64,000 nt of DNA from Streptomyces sp. NBC_01217. GTDB taxonomy: Bacteria; Actinomycetota; Actinomycetes; Streptomycetales; Streptomycetaceae. How positions within the stretch are numbered: position 1 is the stretch's first letter; the number at the start of each line of letters is the position of its first letter. Positions 39,819 to 49,060 of the stretch are shown one piece after another. The stretch covers positions 8,745,501 through 8,809,500 of the forward strand of contig NZ_CP108538.1 of NCBI RefSeq assembly GCF_035994185.1, given 5' to 3'. The notes under the pieces are model-generated. The model ran no database searches. It had not been told where the DNA came from and saw only the letters and a list, made by a program, of their open reading frames with translations. The translations under genes and the position numbers were made by a program.

Positions 39819-42095
39819 GTGTACCAGTGGACGCGTAGGGAGGACGAACGGCTGACGACTGGCCGGGGCCGCTACGTCGCCGACATCCACGTACCCGGCT
39901 GTCTGGACGCGGTATTCGTTCGCAGCGCCGTCGGTCATGGGACCCTCAGGTCGGTGGACACCAGCAAGGCCGCCTCGGGGCCGGGTGTGCTGGGCGCGTA
40001 TACGGCGGCCACGCTCCAGCAACTGCCGTCTGTCCCGGACCCCGTACTCGGCCAGTCCTCGGACCGCGGCGCCGACGGCCGGGAGTGGCCGCCGCTGGTC
40101 CGCGAGCGGGTGCGTTATGCGGGGGAGGCGGTCGCGGTGGTGCTGGCGGAGGACCGTTATCGGGCCGAAGACGCGGCGGCGAGAGTTACCTTCGAGGTCG
40201 AACCGCTGCGCGCGATGGTCACGCCGTCCGCCGCTGTGGCGGCGGACGCGATCCCCTTGTTCGAGGGGCACACCACCAATGTCGTCATGGAAGACGAGAC
40301 GGGCCGGCCGATCCAGGACTCGGTCTGGCGCGAAGCGGCCGTAGTGGTGGAGGGGCGGTACAGGCAGAGCTTGTTGATGCCGACACCGATGGAGTGCCGG
40401 GGCATCCTGGTGATCCCGGACGAGGACGGGCTGACCGTTCACTCCGGGCACCAGATGCCATATCGCCTGCGCCGCGAACTGGCCTCGCTGTGGGGCTGGG
40501 CGGAAGATCAGATCCGGGTGGTCGTTCCCGACACCGGAGGAGCATACGGTTCCAAGAGCGGATGTCTGCCGGAGTTCGTCGTGGTCGCCCATCTGGCGAT
40601 GACCCTCGGACGACCTGTCCGGTGGATCGAGGACCGGCTCGAATCCATGTTCGTCGCTACGCGTGGCCGGGGACAGGACCAGTATGCCCGTCTTGCCGCC
40701 GATTCCGACGGACGCTTGCTGGCCTACGAGCTGAGTCTGGAAGCTGATGTCGGCGCCTACCCGCACCTCGGCGTTGCGCTGCCCATGCAGACCGCCTCCA
40801 TGGCACCTGGCCCGTACGCCATCCCCGAAGTGCACGCGAGGGTCAGGTCGGTGCTGACCAACACCATGATCACCTATCCCTATCGGGGGGCCGGCCGTCC
40901 AGAAGCGGTGATGGCGCTAGAACGGTCGATGGACACGCTGGCCCGCAGGCTGAAGGTGGACTCCGCCGAGCTCAGGCGGCGGAACTTCATCCCGCCTGAG
41001 AGCTTCCCGCACCAGACCCCCACCGGCCGGAAGTACGACAGCGGTGAGTATGCCAGAGCGCTCGAACTGGCCCTGGAGACCGTGGATTACGACAATTGGC
41101 GAGCCGAGCAGGCCAGGCGGCGTGAGGACTCCGCCGCCAAGCCAATTGGGATCGGACTGTCGTCCTACGTGGAGCGCTCCGGAGGCGAGCCGGGCACCCT
41201 TTTCGAGTGCGGCAGTGTCGAGGTCCACCAGGACGGCACCGTCACCGCCCGTTGTGGTGCCGCGTCTAGCGGCCAGAGCCACGAGACGGTGCTAGCCGGC
41301 TTGGTGGCGAGGACCCTCGGTATTGACGAGACACGTGTCCGTCTCATCGAGGGCGACACTGCCGAACAGCCCGACGGTCTCGGGTCGTTCGCCAGCCGCA
41401 CAGCACAGGTGGCTGGTGCGTTGCTGCAGCACTGCTCTCGACAGGTCATCGACACGGCCCTGGCGCGGGCCGCCGCGATATGGGACGTGCCATTGGAGCA
41501 CGTGATGTGGTCCGACGGCTGCCTGCAGCACACCGATGACGACTCCATGTGCCTGGAGCTGGGCGAACTGGTCGAGCTGACTGAGCCCTTGAAGGTGGAC
41601 GACAGGTTCGAGACCGAGGCGGCCTTCCCCTTCGGCACGCATGTCGTGGTGGCGGAGGTCGACACCGAGCTCGGAACGGTGACACTGCTGCGGGTGGTAG
41701 CGGTCGACGATTGCGGGATAGTGCTGGACTCCGGCACTGTGCACGGTCAAGCCCTCGGATCATGCATGCAAGGAATCGGACAAGCCCTGTACGAGGCGAT
41801 CCCGTATGACGACGCCGGTGCCCCGATGCTGGACAACGGTCTTCTGGACTACCTGCTGCCGACATTTGAGGAAGTCCCGCCGATCGAGATCAGGGACACG
41901 TGCACCCCGAGCCCGGTCTCACCGCTGGGAGCTAAGGGAGCCGGCGAGTCCGGTTGCATTGGAACGCCGCCGGCGGTCGTCAACGCGGTCGTCGATGCTC
42001 TTCAAGTCGCCGATCCAGATCTGTTGCAGATGCCGCTGACTCCCGATGTGGTCTGGCGCGCGGCTCGAGCCCCGAAGTCGGAGGAACCCGAATGA
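39819..42095 (+). CDS. Molybdenum hydroxylase large subunit (aerobic CO dehydrogenase/xanthine dehydrogenase family)
   Basis: A 758-residue molybdopterin-binding subunit. The N-terminal REDERLTTGRGRYVADIHVP, GHQMPYRLRRELASLWGW, DTGGAYGSKSGCLPEFVVVA, TYPYRGAGRPEAVMALERSM and the C-terminal PLGAKGAGESGCIGTPPAVV are family landmarks, the last with the active-site Glu. The active-site loop is YRGAGR, as in form II CODH-like enzymes, not the Cys-containing AYxCSFR of true CO dehydrogenase, so CO oxidation is unlikely. A GGAGG site precedes the GTG start. The FAD subunit gene overlaps its stop as ATGA. The substrate could be an aldehyde or N-heterocycle (inference). Confidence 0.93.
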   Translation: MYQWTRREDERLTTGRGRYVADIHVPGCLDAVFVRSAVGHGTLRSVDTSKAASGPGVLGAYTAATLQQLPSVPDPVLGQSSDRGADGREWPPLVRERVRYAGEAVAVVLAEDRYRAEDAAARVTFEVEPLRAMVTPSAAVAADAIPLFEGHTTNVVMEDETGRPIQDSVWREAAVVVEGRYRQSLLMPTPMECRGILVIPDEDGLTVHSGHQMPYRLRRELASLWGWAEDQIRVVVPDTGGAYGSKSGCLPEFVVVAHLAMTLGRPVRWIEDRLESMFVATRGRGQDQYARLAADSDGRLLAYELSLEADVGAYPHLGVALPMQTASMAPGPYAIPEVHARVRSVLTNTMITYPYRGAGRPEAVMALERSMDTLARRLKVDSAELRRRNFIPPESFPHQTPTGRKYDSGEYARALELALETVDYDNWRAEQARRREDSAAKPIGIGLSSYVERSGGEPGTLFECGSVEVHQDGTVTARCGAASSGQSHETVLAGLVARTLGIDETRVRLIEGDTAEQPDGLGSFASRTAQVAGALLQHCSRQVIDTALARAAAIWDVPLEHVMWSDGCLQHTDDDSMCLELGELVELTEPLKVDDRFETEAAFPFGTHVVVAEVDTELGTVTLLRVVAVDDCGIVLDSGTVHGQALGSCMQGIGQALYEAIPYDDAGAPMLDNGLLDYLLPTFEEVPPIEIRDTCTPSPVSPLGAKGAGESGCIGTPPAVVNAVVDALQVADPDLLQMPLTPDVVWRAARAPKSEEPE

Positions 42096-43033
42096 AGCCC
42101 GCGGTCTTCGACTACTTCACGGCGCGGACGGTGTACGAAGCTGTCGACGCGCTGAGCAACGCCAAGGACGCCAAGGTGCTCGCGGGCGGGCAGAGCTTGC
42201 TCCTGGAAATGCATCTGAAGCGTCTCAGCCCCGACGTCGTGGTCGACATCAACCAAATTCCGGAACTCGGCGGAATGGAAGTGCAGGACGGCGTTCTGCG
42301 GGTCGGTCCTCTCGTCCGGCACCGTGTCTTCGAGAACCCGCGGGCCGTGCCGGGCCCGCTCGGAGAGCTGTTCGCGCGTGCCGTTGTCAACATCGCGCAT
42401 CCGCCCGTCCGTAACCGCGGCACTATGGCGGGCAGTTTCGGCTGGGCCCACCCGGCGTCGGAATGGTGCGCTCTCGCCGTGGCTCTCGATACCGATATCG
42501 AGCTGACCGGTCCGGGGGGCATCCGTCAGGTCGGCGCCTGCGACTTCTTCACAGGATCCTTCCGGACGGTCCGGCAACCGCACGAGGTGATCACCTCCTT
42601 GCGGTGGCCACTGCTCAGCGGCGACACGGGCGTCGGGTTCATCGAGCACAGGCGCACGCACTTCTGCTTCGCTCAGGTGGCGGTTGGGGCGACGCTGGAT
42701 ATCAGCGACGGAATGATCGAGGGAGCCAGGATCGGACTGGTGAACTGCGCCGACCGTCCTGTGCGCGCGCGCGCCGCCGAGGAGGTGCTGGCCGGCGTGG
42801 AGGCCGGTGAGGTGCCGGCGGGCTACAAGCTGCCCAAGGGCCATCCTTTCGCCCGAGCCGGCCGCATCGCGGCGGATCAGGATGCGTCCCCGATCGCCGA
42901 GCCCTACGCCGACATCGAGTACCGCAGGCACGCCATCGCGACCGTGGTGGCCAGGACGCTGTGCCAGGCCGCAGCAGACCAGAGGTCGCGCACCGACGCT
43001 GAGAAAGGTAACTGGTCCATCACTGATGGTTGA
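42092..43033 (+). CDS. Molybdenum hydroxylase FAD-binding medium subunit
   Basis: A 313-residue subunit. AKVLAGGQSLLLEMHLKRLS matches the FAD-binding AGGQSL motif, and NIAHPPVRNRGTMAGSFGWA the second FAD motif (usually TxGG). The C-terminal CO_deh_flav_C-like region runs from IEHRRTHFCFAQVAVGATLD to YADIEYRRHAIATVVART. The start ATG overlaps the large-subunit stop by 4 bases (ATGA), indicating coupling. The expected small-subunit gene does not follow directly: about 1 kb with an IS110 remnant intervenes. Confidence 0.93.
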   Translation: MKPAVFDYFTARTVYEAVDALSNAKDAKVLAGGQSLLLEMHLKRLSPDVVVDINQIPELGGMEVQDGVLRVGPLVRHRVFENPRAVPGPLGELFARAVVNIAHPPVRNRGTMAGSFGWAHPASEWCALAVALDTDIELTGPGGIRQVGACDFFTGSFRTVRQPHEVITSLRWPLLSGDTGVGFIEHRRTHFCFAQVAVGATLDISDGMIEGARIGLVNCADRPVRARAAEEVLAGVEAGEVPAGYKLPKGHPFARAGRIAADQDASPIAEPYADIEYRRHAIATVVARTLCQAAADQRSRTDAEKGNWSITDG

Positions 43034-43183
43034 GGTCTTCGGTGACGCGTCGGGCGGCTTCGCTCGCTGGGGCCGTGCGGCTTGATGTCTTCCCCGGGGA
43101 GCCGCGCGGCCATGAGCCACACGATCCCGACCTGCGGGAACAGCGCTCGAATGCAGGTGAGGACCAGTATGGCCCCAGCACGG

Positions 43184-43636
43184 TCAGGATCGAGGCCGAG
43201 TGCACCACCGCTCGCAGGACGAGCCCGCAGGTGTCCACGAGAAGGGTGTGACTTGGTAGCACCGTCGGTCACGGATCAGGGCCCACAGAACGTTGACGCG
43301 TCGGCGGGCGAGAGCGAGTACTGCCTGGAAGTGTTTCTTCCCCTCGCCGCGGTAGCCGTCAGAGGCGCGGTTCACCAGCCGTCCGGGCATGTAGAGGACT
43401 ACTTGGCCATGGTTGATCAGCAGGGCCAGCAGCAGCGCGGGTTCTCCGCCGGTCATGTCGATGGCCCAGGTGACCTCACGGCTATCGGCCAGGTCGAGGA
43501 CATCGCTGATCAGTTTCAGCAGCTCGAGCTCGTCGTTGGCGACCCGCCGCGACAGGAGCGTCTCGCCGTCCACATCCAGGGCAGGGCCGTGGTGATGCCC
43601 CTTGCCGCTGTCGATCCCCGCCCATATCCGGCTCAT
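43184..43636 (-). pseudogene. IS110-family transposase with internal deletion
   Basis: Start MSRIWAGIDSGKGHHHGPAL with CAGGAG upstream (the DEDD-type catalytic N-terminus), through WAIDMTGGEPALLLALLINH and LYMPGRLVNRASDGYRGEGK. It then jumps to the family's C-terminal end, AVLALARRRVNVLWALIRDR. The middle, about two thirds of the usual 400 residues, is missing. Confidence 0.78.
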
Positions 43637-44058
43637 GCTCCTGACGTGCGTATTCGTTCTGCTCACACCACAGACGACCTTGCCGGCATTGCTCTACTCA
43701 GCGACTTGCTCATGCTTCCTAATCGGCGGCCGAATCGTCGTGGGGCGCCGGGCGACGAAGCGGTAGAAGCAAAGGACCGCAGCCCACCGGATACTGGGGA
43801 TCAGGCCTGGCCAGCACGCCCGCGCCATCCGCGACGAGGTCAAGGGGTGGTGGTACCACAGCACCCCTGGGCCCCACATTACGAACGGGAGGACCAGCTC
43901 GGTCAAGAACGTAGAGCCCAATGAGCGTCCGTCAACGACGTTTCGTAGGCGGGCATGCACGTGCAGGCACACATGGACGTCATTTTCGCGGACAGCTCCC
44001 ACGAAGATCACCGCCCGAAGTTGATCAGCTACCTAACACTTCCTCAAGGAGAGAGCAG
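43637..44058. other. No confident gene; leader of the small-subunit gene
   Basis: A 105-codon minus-strand frame (44011-43694) exists but shows no domain. The segment next to 44059 has the AAGGAGAGAG ribosome binding site of the 2Fe-2S subunit. Likely debris of the IS110 insertion. Confidence 0.35.
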
Positions 44059-44541
44059 ATGAAGATCACCCTCAACGTCAATGGTCAGGACTACGCGCTT
44101 GACGTAGAGCCACGACGCATCCTCGCCGACGTGCTGCGGGACGACTGCCGGCTAACCGGAACGCATCTGGGCTGCGAGCACGGCGTATGTGGGGCCTGCA
44201 GCGTGCTGGTGGGCGGTGAGTCCCTCCGCGCCTGCCTCATGCTGGCCGTGCAGTGCGATGGCAAGGCGATCCGGACGGTAGAGGGTCTGGCGGACCCGGA
44301 CGGCGAACCCAGCGCGTTGCAGAAGGCGTTCTCCGCCGAGCGTGCGCTGCAGTGCGGCTTCTGCACCGCTGGTTTCCTCATGGTGGCCACCGGCGAGCTG
44401 GAGGCCGACCCGAGCATCGCCGACGACGAGAAACGCATCAATGACATCGTCAGCTCCAACGTCTGCCGTTGCACCGGCTACGAACCGATCCGCCGTGCGA
44501 TCACCCGCGCCGCGCGAGAGCAACGTAAAAGCACGTCCTGA
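44059..44541 (+). CDS. Molybdenum hydroxylase 2Fe-2S small subunit
   Basis: A 160-residue subunit with the plant-type ferredoxin cluster CEHGVCGACSVLVGGES...C and the second cluster CGFCTAGFLMVATGE...CRCTGYEPIRRAI, eight cysteines in all. The N-terminus MKITLNVNGQDYALDVEPRR is typical. Start at 44059 with AAGGAGAGAG. It completes the large-medium-small set, but lies 1,025 bp from the medium-subunit gene instead of directly after it. Whether it is still cotranscribed through the IS110 remnant is open. Confidence 0.95.
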   Translation: MKITLNVNGQDYALDVEPRRILADVLRDDCRLTGTHLGCEHGVCGACSVLVGGESLRACLMLAVQCDGKAIRTVEGLADPDGEPSALQKAFSAERALQCGFCTAGFLMVATGELEADPSIADDEKRINDIVSSNVCRCTGYEPIRRAITRAAREQRKSTS

Positions 44542-44633
44542 TCCCCGTAGGCGCACCAGCCCCAGGGTCTTCGCAGGTGGCTGGTCCGTCCAGTGGGTGT
44601 GTCAATTTGACGGCTGATCTTGGTTGTTGAGGT

Positions 44634-45082
44634 TCAGTCGTTGGCCGGTGCGAGCCGGCCTTCGAAGGCGATCTGGAACGCGTCGAGAGGCGCCTTCCAG
44701 CGTATGGTCCACCTCTTGCGACCCTTGCCGGTTGGGTCGAGACTCATCAGCGCCATGTAGACGCACTTGAGGGCCGCGGCCTCGTTAGGGAAATGCCCGC
44801 GGGCGCGGACGGCCTTGCGTATGCGGGCGTTCACACTCTCGATCGCGTTCGTCGAGCAGATGACCTTGCGGATCTGGCGGGAGACGCCGGTGCCATACAC
44901 CTCGGCCAGGTGGGCCTGGACCTCACCCGTGGTCAGGCCCTTTGCGGCGAGCGAGATGACCATCTCGTCGACACCGGGCAGACGCCGCTGCCGCTTCTTG
45001 ACGATCTTCGGCTCGAAGGATCCGTCCCAGTCGCGGGGCACGGAAATCTTCACCGGACACCTCGGGTCTGTAAAGCGAGCGG
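44634..45082 (-). pseudogene. IS256-family transposase, central part deleted (copy 1)
   Basis: An upstream piece (KISVPRDWDGSFEPKIVKKR, SLAAKGLTTGEVQAHLAEVY, GTGVSRQ) is joined directly to the C-terminal piece (CSTNAIESVNARIRKAVRAR, LKCVYMALMSLDPTGKGRKR). The region holding two catalytic Asp residues is missing. The frame continues beyond its end to 45326 without meaning. Confidence 0.8.
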
Positions 45083-45108
45083 CTCTGTCACACATCCGGT
45101 GGTGACAG
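45083..45108. repeat. IS256 terminal repeat of copy 1
   Basis: GGCTCTGTCACACATCCGG and seven more bases; the reverse complement recurs at 45333-45358 with one mismatch. The outer end faces right. Confidence 0.7.
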
Positions 45109-45332
45109 ATCGTGAGCATCGACGGCAGCCAGTTGCAGAGAGTGCGGTTGACGCTCTGACCTCGATGTTTCACGAGCGAAGAGCGCTGCGCTGGGAGACG
45201 CGGCGTCGGCACGCCAGGCTCGCATCGGAGGTCTCTGTGCAGGCTGGCTATTCCAACCAACGGTCGCTCCAACATACTGGACCTGCGAGCTTTTTGATTC
45301 GTGGGTCTACCCGTCGCCATCATCACCGTCCG
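45109..45332. other. 224-bp spacer between two IS256 ends
   Basis: The plus strand contains ARLASEVSVQAGYSNQRSLQ, vaguely like the HTH end of an AraC-type regulator. Probably a scrap of the original target DNA between two insertions. Confidence 0.3.
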
Positions 45333-45358
45333 TCACCACCGGATGTGAGACAGAGCCA
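45333..45358. repeat. IS256 terminal repeat of copy 2
   Basis: Inverted partner of 45083-45108 (25 of 26 bases), outer end facing left, so the two elements stand end to end around the spacer. Confidence 0.7.
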
Positions 45359-46010
45359 AGCGAGCGGTGTAACTGGGTTTGGTGTGGCCAGAGTTGGCCT
45401 GCGGTGAGACGGCCGTCGAAGGCCAGGTCGAAGGCGTTCATGGCGCCCTTCCAGCGCATGGTCCAGCGTTTGCGGCCGGCGCCGGTCGGGTCGAGGCTCA
45501 TGACGGCCATGTAGACACATTTGAGGGCGGCCTGCTCTGTGGGGAAGTGCCCGCAGGAGCGAACGGCCTTGCGGATGCGGGCGTTGACGCTTTCGATGCT
45601 GTTGGTCGTGCACACAATGCGGCGTATTTCTTCATCAAACTGAAGGAAAGGCGTGAACTCGGGCCAGCTGGACTCCCAGAGGTGGACGATCGCCGGGTAC
45701 TTCTTGCCCCAGGTCTCGGCGAATTCCAGGAACCGTGTCGCGGCCGCGTCCTCGGTCGGCGCGGTGTAGACGGGCTTGAGCGCCTTCGCGATCTTGTCCC
45801 AGTCCTGCCGGGCCGCGTATCGAAATGACGCCCGCAGCAGGTGAACCGCGCACGTTTGCACCACAGTTCGCGGCCAGACCTCGCCGACTGCGTCGGGCAG
45901 CCCCTTCAACCCGTCGCAGACCAGCATGAGGACGTCTTCGACGCCCCTGTTCTTGAGCTCGGAAGGTACTCGAAGCCAGTGTTTCAGGGCTGCCGCAAAG
46001 TCCTGCGTGT
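45359..46010 (-). pseudogene. IS256-family transposase, N-terminus missing (copy 2)
   Basis: From about 46010: WLRVPSELKNRGVEDVLMLV, CDGLKGLPDAVGEVWPRTVV, VQTCAVHLLRASFRYAARQD, CTTNSIESVNARIRKAVRSC and RKRWTMRWKGAMNAFDLAFD. The catalytic Asp in CDGLKG and the Glu in SIESVN remain, but the first third is gone. The C-terminal part is close to copy 1 but not identical. Confidence 0.82.
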
Positions 46011-46047
46011 ACGCGTTTCCGCTGATGAGAGGCCCGTGCCCGGAAAG

Positions 46048-46107
46048 ACCGAAGCTCCGTTGAGGTGGTTGACCTCGCAAGTCGCCCTGAACCAACGGAG
46101 CTTCGGT
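46048..46107. repeat. 15-bp inverted repeat, hairpin-forming
   Basis: ACCGAAGCTCCGTTG (46048-46062) and CAACGGAGCTTCGGT (46093-46107) pair perfectly around 30 bases. A similar GGAGCTC/GAGCTCC hairpin lies in the leader of the IS4 element near 36000-36060. Probably the leader or end of a lost IS element. Confidence 0.5.
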
Positions 46108-46132
46108 GAAACGTCAGTCTGTCACTTGAATT

Positions 46133-47350
46133 CTATTGGTGGTTGCGAACGCTCTCCGAGGAGGACGTTCCGATGCCCCGATAAGCCCCGGACAGGATGC
46201 CGACCGATGTGAAGCGGAGGTACTTCGAGCTGCTCCGCGAGGGGTTGATGGGTGCTGCTGCCGCCCGCGAGGTCGGGGTGTCCACCAGCTGCGGATCGCT
46301 GTGGTTCATAGATGCTGGCAGCATGCTCGTTCCCGACCCCGGCCCGATATCTCCGCGCTTCCTCACCCAGGACGACCGGATCGCTATCGCTGACGGCCTC
46401 CATGCCAAACAGCCCGTCAAGGAGATCGCCGCCTCGATCGGCAAGAGCCTCTCGACCGTCTACCGGGAGATCGAGCGCAACCGCAAGCCGGACGGCCGCT
46501 ACCAGCCCTGGTGGGCCCACAACCAGGCACTCCTGCGCCGTGGCAGGCCGAAGGAGGAGAAGATCCGTAGCCACGAGCCGCTGCGCACCCTGGTACGCGA
46601 GAAGCTCACCGAAAAGTGGTCACCGCAGCAGGTCTCCCGATTTCTCGCCCGGTCTTTCGGCAACGATCCGGCGATGCGGGCCTGCCCGGAGACGATCTAT
46701 CGGGCGCTCTTCGCCGGCCTGCTGGGCTTCAAGGACGCCAGGCTCCGCACCGGCCGCACCCGGCGCAAGAAGCAGCGCCGAGGCGTCCCCCAACCCAACA
46801 AGATCAAGAACATGACGCTCATCCACCAGCGCCCGCTGGAGGTCAACGACCGTACTCAACCGGGTCATTGGGAGGGCGACTTGATCATCGGGCGTGGCCA
46901 GGGATCGGCCATCGGTACCCTCGTCGAGCGCAGCACCCGCTACGTGAGGCTCGTCCATCTACCGCACGGCTGGAAGGCCCCTCAGGTCCGCAACGCCCTT
47001 ATCGCGCAGACCGCGGACCTGCCGACCCAGCTCCGCCGGACCCTCACCTGGGACCAGGGCCGAGAGCTCGCCCTGCACCAAGACATCGAGGCGCTGACCG
47101 GGCTGCGGATCTACTTCTGTGACCCGCACTCACCCTGGCAGCGCGGCACCAACGAAAACACCAACGGGCTGCTGCGGCAGTACTTCCGCAAGGGCACCGA
47201 CCTGTCCGTGCACACGTCCCACGATCTGCGAGAAGTCGCCCGACAGCTCAACCGGCGCCCCCGCATGGTCCTCGGCGACAAGACCCCATCCGAAGCCATG
47301 CGAGACTACCTCACAGGCCCATTGACCTGCTGATGCGCAACCACTGACAG
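46133..47350 (+). mobile_element. IS30-family element
   Basis: A single transposase gene between short inverted repeats containing GTGGTTGCG (46139-46147) and CGCAACCAC (47336-47344). The outer limits are approximate. Confidence 0.75.
46197..47333 (+). CDS. IS30-family transposase
   Basis: A 378-residue protein. An HTH_38-type DNA-binding region (RIAIADGLHAKQPVKEIAAS, IGKSLSTVYREIERNRKPDG) is followed by the rve core: first Asp in QPGHWEGDLIIGRGQGSAIG, second in RRTLTWDQGRELALHQDIEA, Glu in PWQRGTNENTNGLLRQYFRK. The end reads VARQLNRRPRMVLGDKTPSE. The frame and catalytic triad are intact; probably functional. It lies next to the truncated N-terminal side of the second IS256 copy. Confidence 0.92.
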   Translation: MPTDVKRRYFELLREGLMGAAAAREVGVSTSCGSLWFIDAGSMLVPDPGPISPRFLTQDDRIAIADGLHAKQPVKEIAASIGKSLSTVYREIERNRKPDGRYQPWWAHNQALLRRGRPKEEKIRSHEPLRTLVREKLTEKWSPQQVSRFLARSFGNDPAMRACPETIYRALFAGLLGFKDARLRTGRTRRKKQRRGVPQPNKIKNMTLIHQRPLEVNDRTQPGHWEGDLIIGRGQGSAIGTLVERSTRYVRLVHLPHGWKAPQVRNALIAQTADLPTQLRRTLTWDQGRELALHQDIEALTGLRIYFCDPHSPWQRGTNENTNGLLRQYFRKGTDLSVHTSHDLREVARQLNRRPRMVLGDKTPSEAMRDYLTGPLTC

Positions 47351-47357
47351 AAACCGC

Positions 47358-47439
47358 CCACCGCCGAGCACCTCGGACGCCGCGTCGCCGAGCGGGCCCG
47401 CACCTACGCGGCCGGACGCGCGGCCGTCGGCGCCTGAAC
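47358..47439 (+). pseudogene. C-terminal scrap of an unidentified gene
   Basis: The frame TAEHLGRRVAERARTYAAGR then AAVGA and stop looks like the last helix of a protein, possibly a flavin reductase; the rest lies beyond or was lost with the IS30 insertion. Low certainty. Confidence 0.25.
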
Positions 47440-47980
47440 CCGCTGGCCGCCCGCGCCCGTCCCGCCGAGGCACCCGAAGCCCCTCCGGCCGGCGGTGAGG
47501 TGACCGAGGGCGCGCTGCGTCAGTGGGCAGCACGGTGACCGGGCCGGGACGGCAGCCGGCGCGCTCGGACGTGCCGGATGCCTCCACGTAAGCTCCGCGC
47601 TGCGCAGGCGACTTGAGAAGGCCATCTGCGCACGGAGCTTCGTTGTGTACGTCAAGGCCCCACCGGGCAGCGTCACATCGCGGTGACCCGCACACCGGCA
47701 CCCTCACCCCGAAGCGCCACACCTGTTCGAGCGGGCACCGGGCCGGTTTCCACAGCTCAGCGGTGTGCATGGCCCCCTCCACGCACAGATGGGCGTCGTG
47801 CCCGGCCGGAGAGCCGCCTTCGTACGGGAGCCCCGCCAGTGGCCGACAGAACTTGACTCCTAAAATAACCGTTACGTGGTGTGTACCCCCTGGCCATCGA
47901 ATCGCCAAGCCGTGCTTCGATAATCGCCTCGTCACGTTTCCCATACCCACCCCATGGCTTCCGAGTTCACAGGAGACGAA
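47440..47980. other. Intergenic region upstream of the lectin-like gene
   Basis: No credible ORF. The AT-richer stretch around 47858-47880 (CTAAAATAACCGTTACG) is the likeliest promoter area for the gene at 47981; no consensus pair could be fixed. Confidence 0.4.
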
Positions 47981-48907
47981 GTGCCGCCCCAACCCAAGCC
48001 GCAGGACCCCGCGCTGCTGGACGGAGCCTCGTCGCGCTTCGCCGACGCTTTCACCCGGCGCACGACGCAGCTCCGCGAGGGGGGCAACCCGCGGGCCCGG
48101 CCGTGGACGTGGATAGTCTCCGCGGCCGCGCTCACCGCCGTCGTGGTTCTGGTGGTGTTCGCGATCGCGAAGCTCCCCGCCGGTTCCGGCGACAAGGAGA
48201 AGGCTGTCGCCGCCGCCTCCGTTTCCCCGTCCGCGTCCGGCGCCGCGCAGTCCTCCACCTCGCACAGCAACTCGACCGCACCGGGCATGCCGGGCGGCGT
48301 CAAGGCCGTCGGCCCCGACGCCCCGGCGCCGAACGGCGGAGGCGGTCCCAAGGCCGGAGGCGGAAGCGGCGGATCCGGCGAGAAGGCGCCGGGCGCACCG
48401 ACCGGGCCGCCGATCGCCGGTGCGAACACCGGCTCCGGCTCTGGTTCCGGGTCCGGCAGTGCCAACACCGCGCGGTCGACCCAGACCACGCAGGCGCCGC
48501 AGAACACCACCTACCCGGGCGTTGCGGTCGTCAGCCACGACAGCAACCGCTGCGTCGCTGCCACGGGAGCAGCCAACAGCATGGCCACTGACGGCACGCG
48601 CCTGGAGATCTGGGACTGCGGCGGCGGATCGTGGCAGAAGATCGACTTCCGCTCCGACGGCACGGCCCGGATGTTCGGCCTGTGCATGGACGTCGCAGGC
48701 GCCTCCCAGAATGACGGCACGCCCATCCAGCTCGCCAGATGCAACGGCGGCTGGGCCCAGAAGTTCAAGGTGAACAGCTCGCACGACCTCGTGAACACCG
48801 CGATCGGCAAGTGCGTCGACGTCGTCGACAAGAACACCGCCAACGGCACCAAACTCCAGCTGTGGACCTGCTACGGCACCGACAACCAGAAGTGGAGCAA
48901 GCGCTGA
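47981..48907 (+). CDS. Membrane-anchored ricin-type beta-trefoil lectin protein
   Basis: 308 residues from GTG 47981, chosen because AGGAG lies 5 bases upstream; ATG 47954 has no such site. A cytoplasmic N-terminal segment of about 40 residues leads to one membrane span (WIVSAAALTAVVVLVVFAIA), then an extracellular Ser/Gly/Pro-rich linker of about 110 residues. The C-terminal ricin-type domain (residues about 182-308) shows repeated QxW-type blocks (RLEIWDCGGGSWQKIDF, IQLARCNGGWAQKFKV, KLQLWTCYGTDNQKWS) with paired Cys. Such domains bind carbohydrate, so this is probably a surface sugar-binding protein. It precedes the ybaB-like gene on the same strand and is convergent with the giant protein gene. 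Confidence 0.88.
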   Translation: MPPQPKPQDPALLDGASSRFADAFTRRTTQLREGGNPRARPWTWIVSAAALTAVVVLVVFAIAKLPAGSGDKEKAVAAASVSPSASGAAQSSTSHSNSTAPGMPGGVKAVGPDAPAPNGGGGPKAGGGSGGSGEKAPGAPTGPPIAGANTGSGSGSGSGSANTARSTQTTQAPQNTTYPGVAVVSHDSNRCVAATGAANSMATDGTRLEIWDCGGGSWQKIDFRSDGTARMFGLCMDVAGASQNDGTPIQLARCNGGWAQKFKVNSSHDLVNTAIGKCVDVVDKNTANGTKLQLWTCYGTDNQKWSKR

Positions 48908-49060
48908 GCGAGGACGGGGTGACGCACGGAGCGCCGACGGCGGCCGGCGTTCCGTGCGTCACCGGTCACATCGGCTCCCCCCGGCCGCTCGTCCGCATAA
49001 GCTCGAAAGAAACGGCGGTCCCCCGCCACCGCACGGCCACCACACGATCGGAACGCAGAC

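Noticed and set aside
39546..40835. 429-codon minus-strand open frame opposite the molybdenum hydroxylase gene
   Set aside because: Antisense to a gene with clear family motifs and a good start; no domain of its own.
39819..44541. True aerobic carbon monoxide dehydrogenase (coxMSL)
   Set aside because: The large subunit lacks the AYxCSFR loop, and gene order and accessory genes differ; kept as a general molybdenum hydroxylase.
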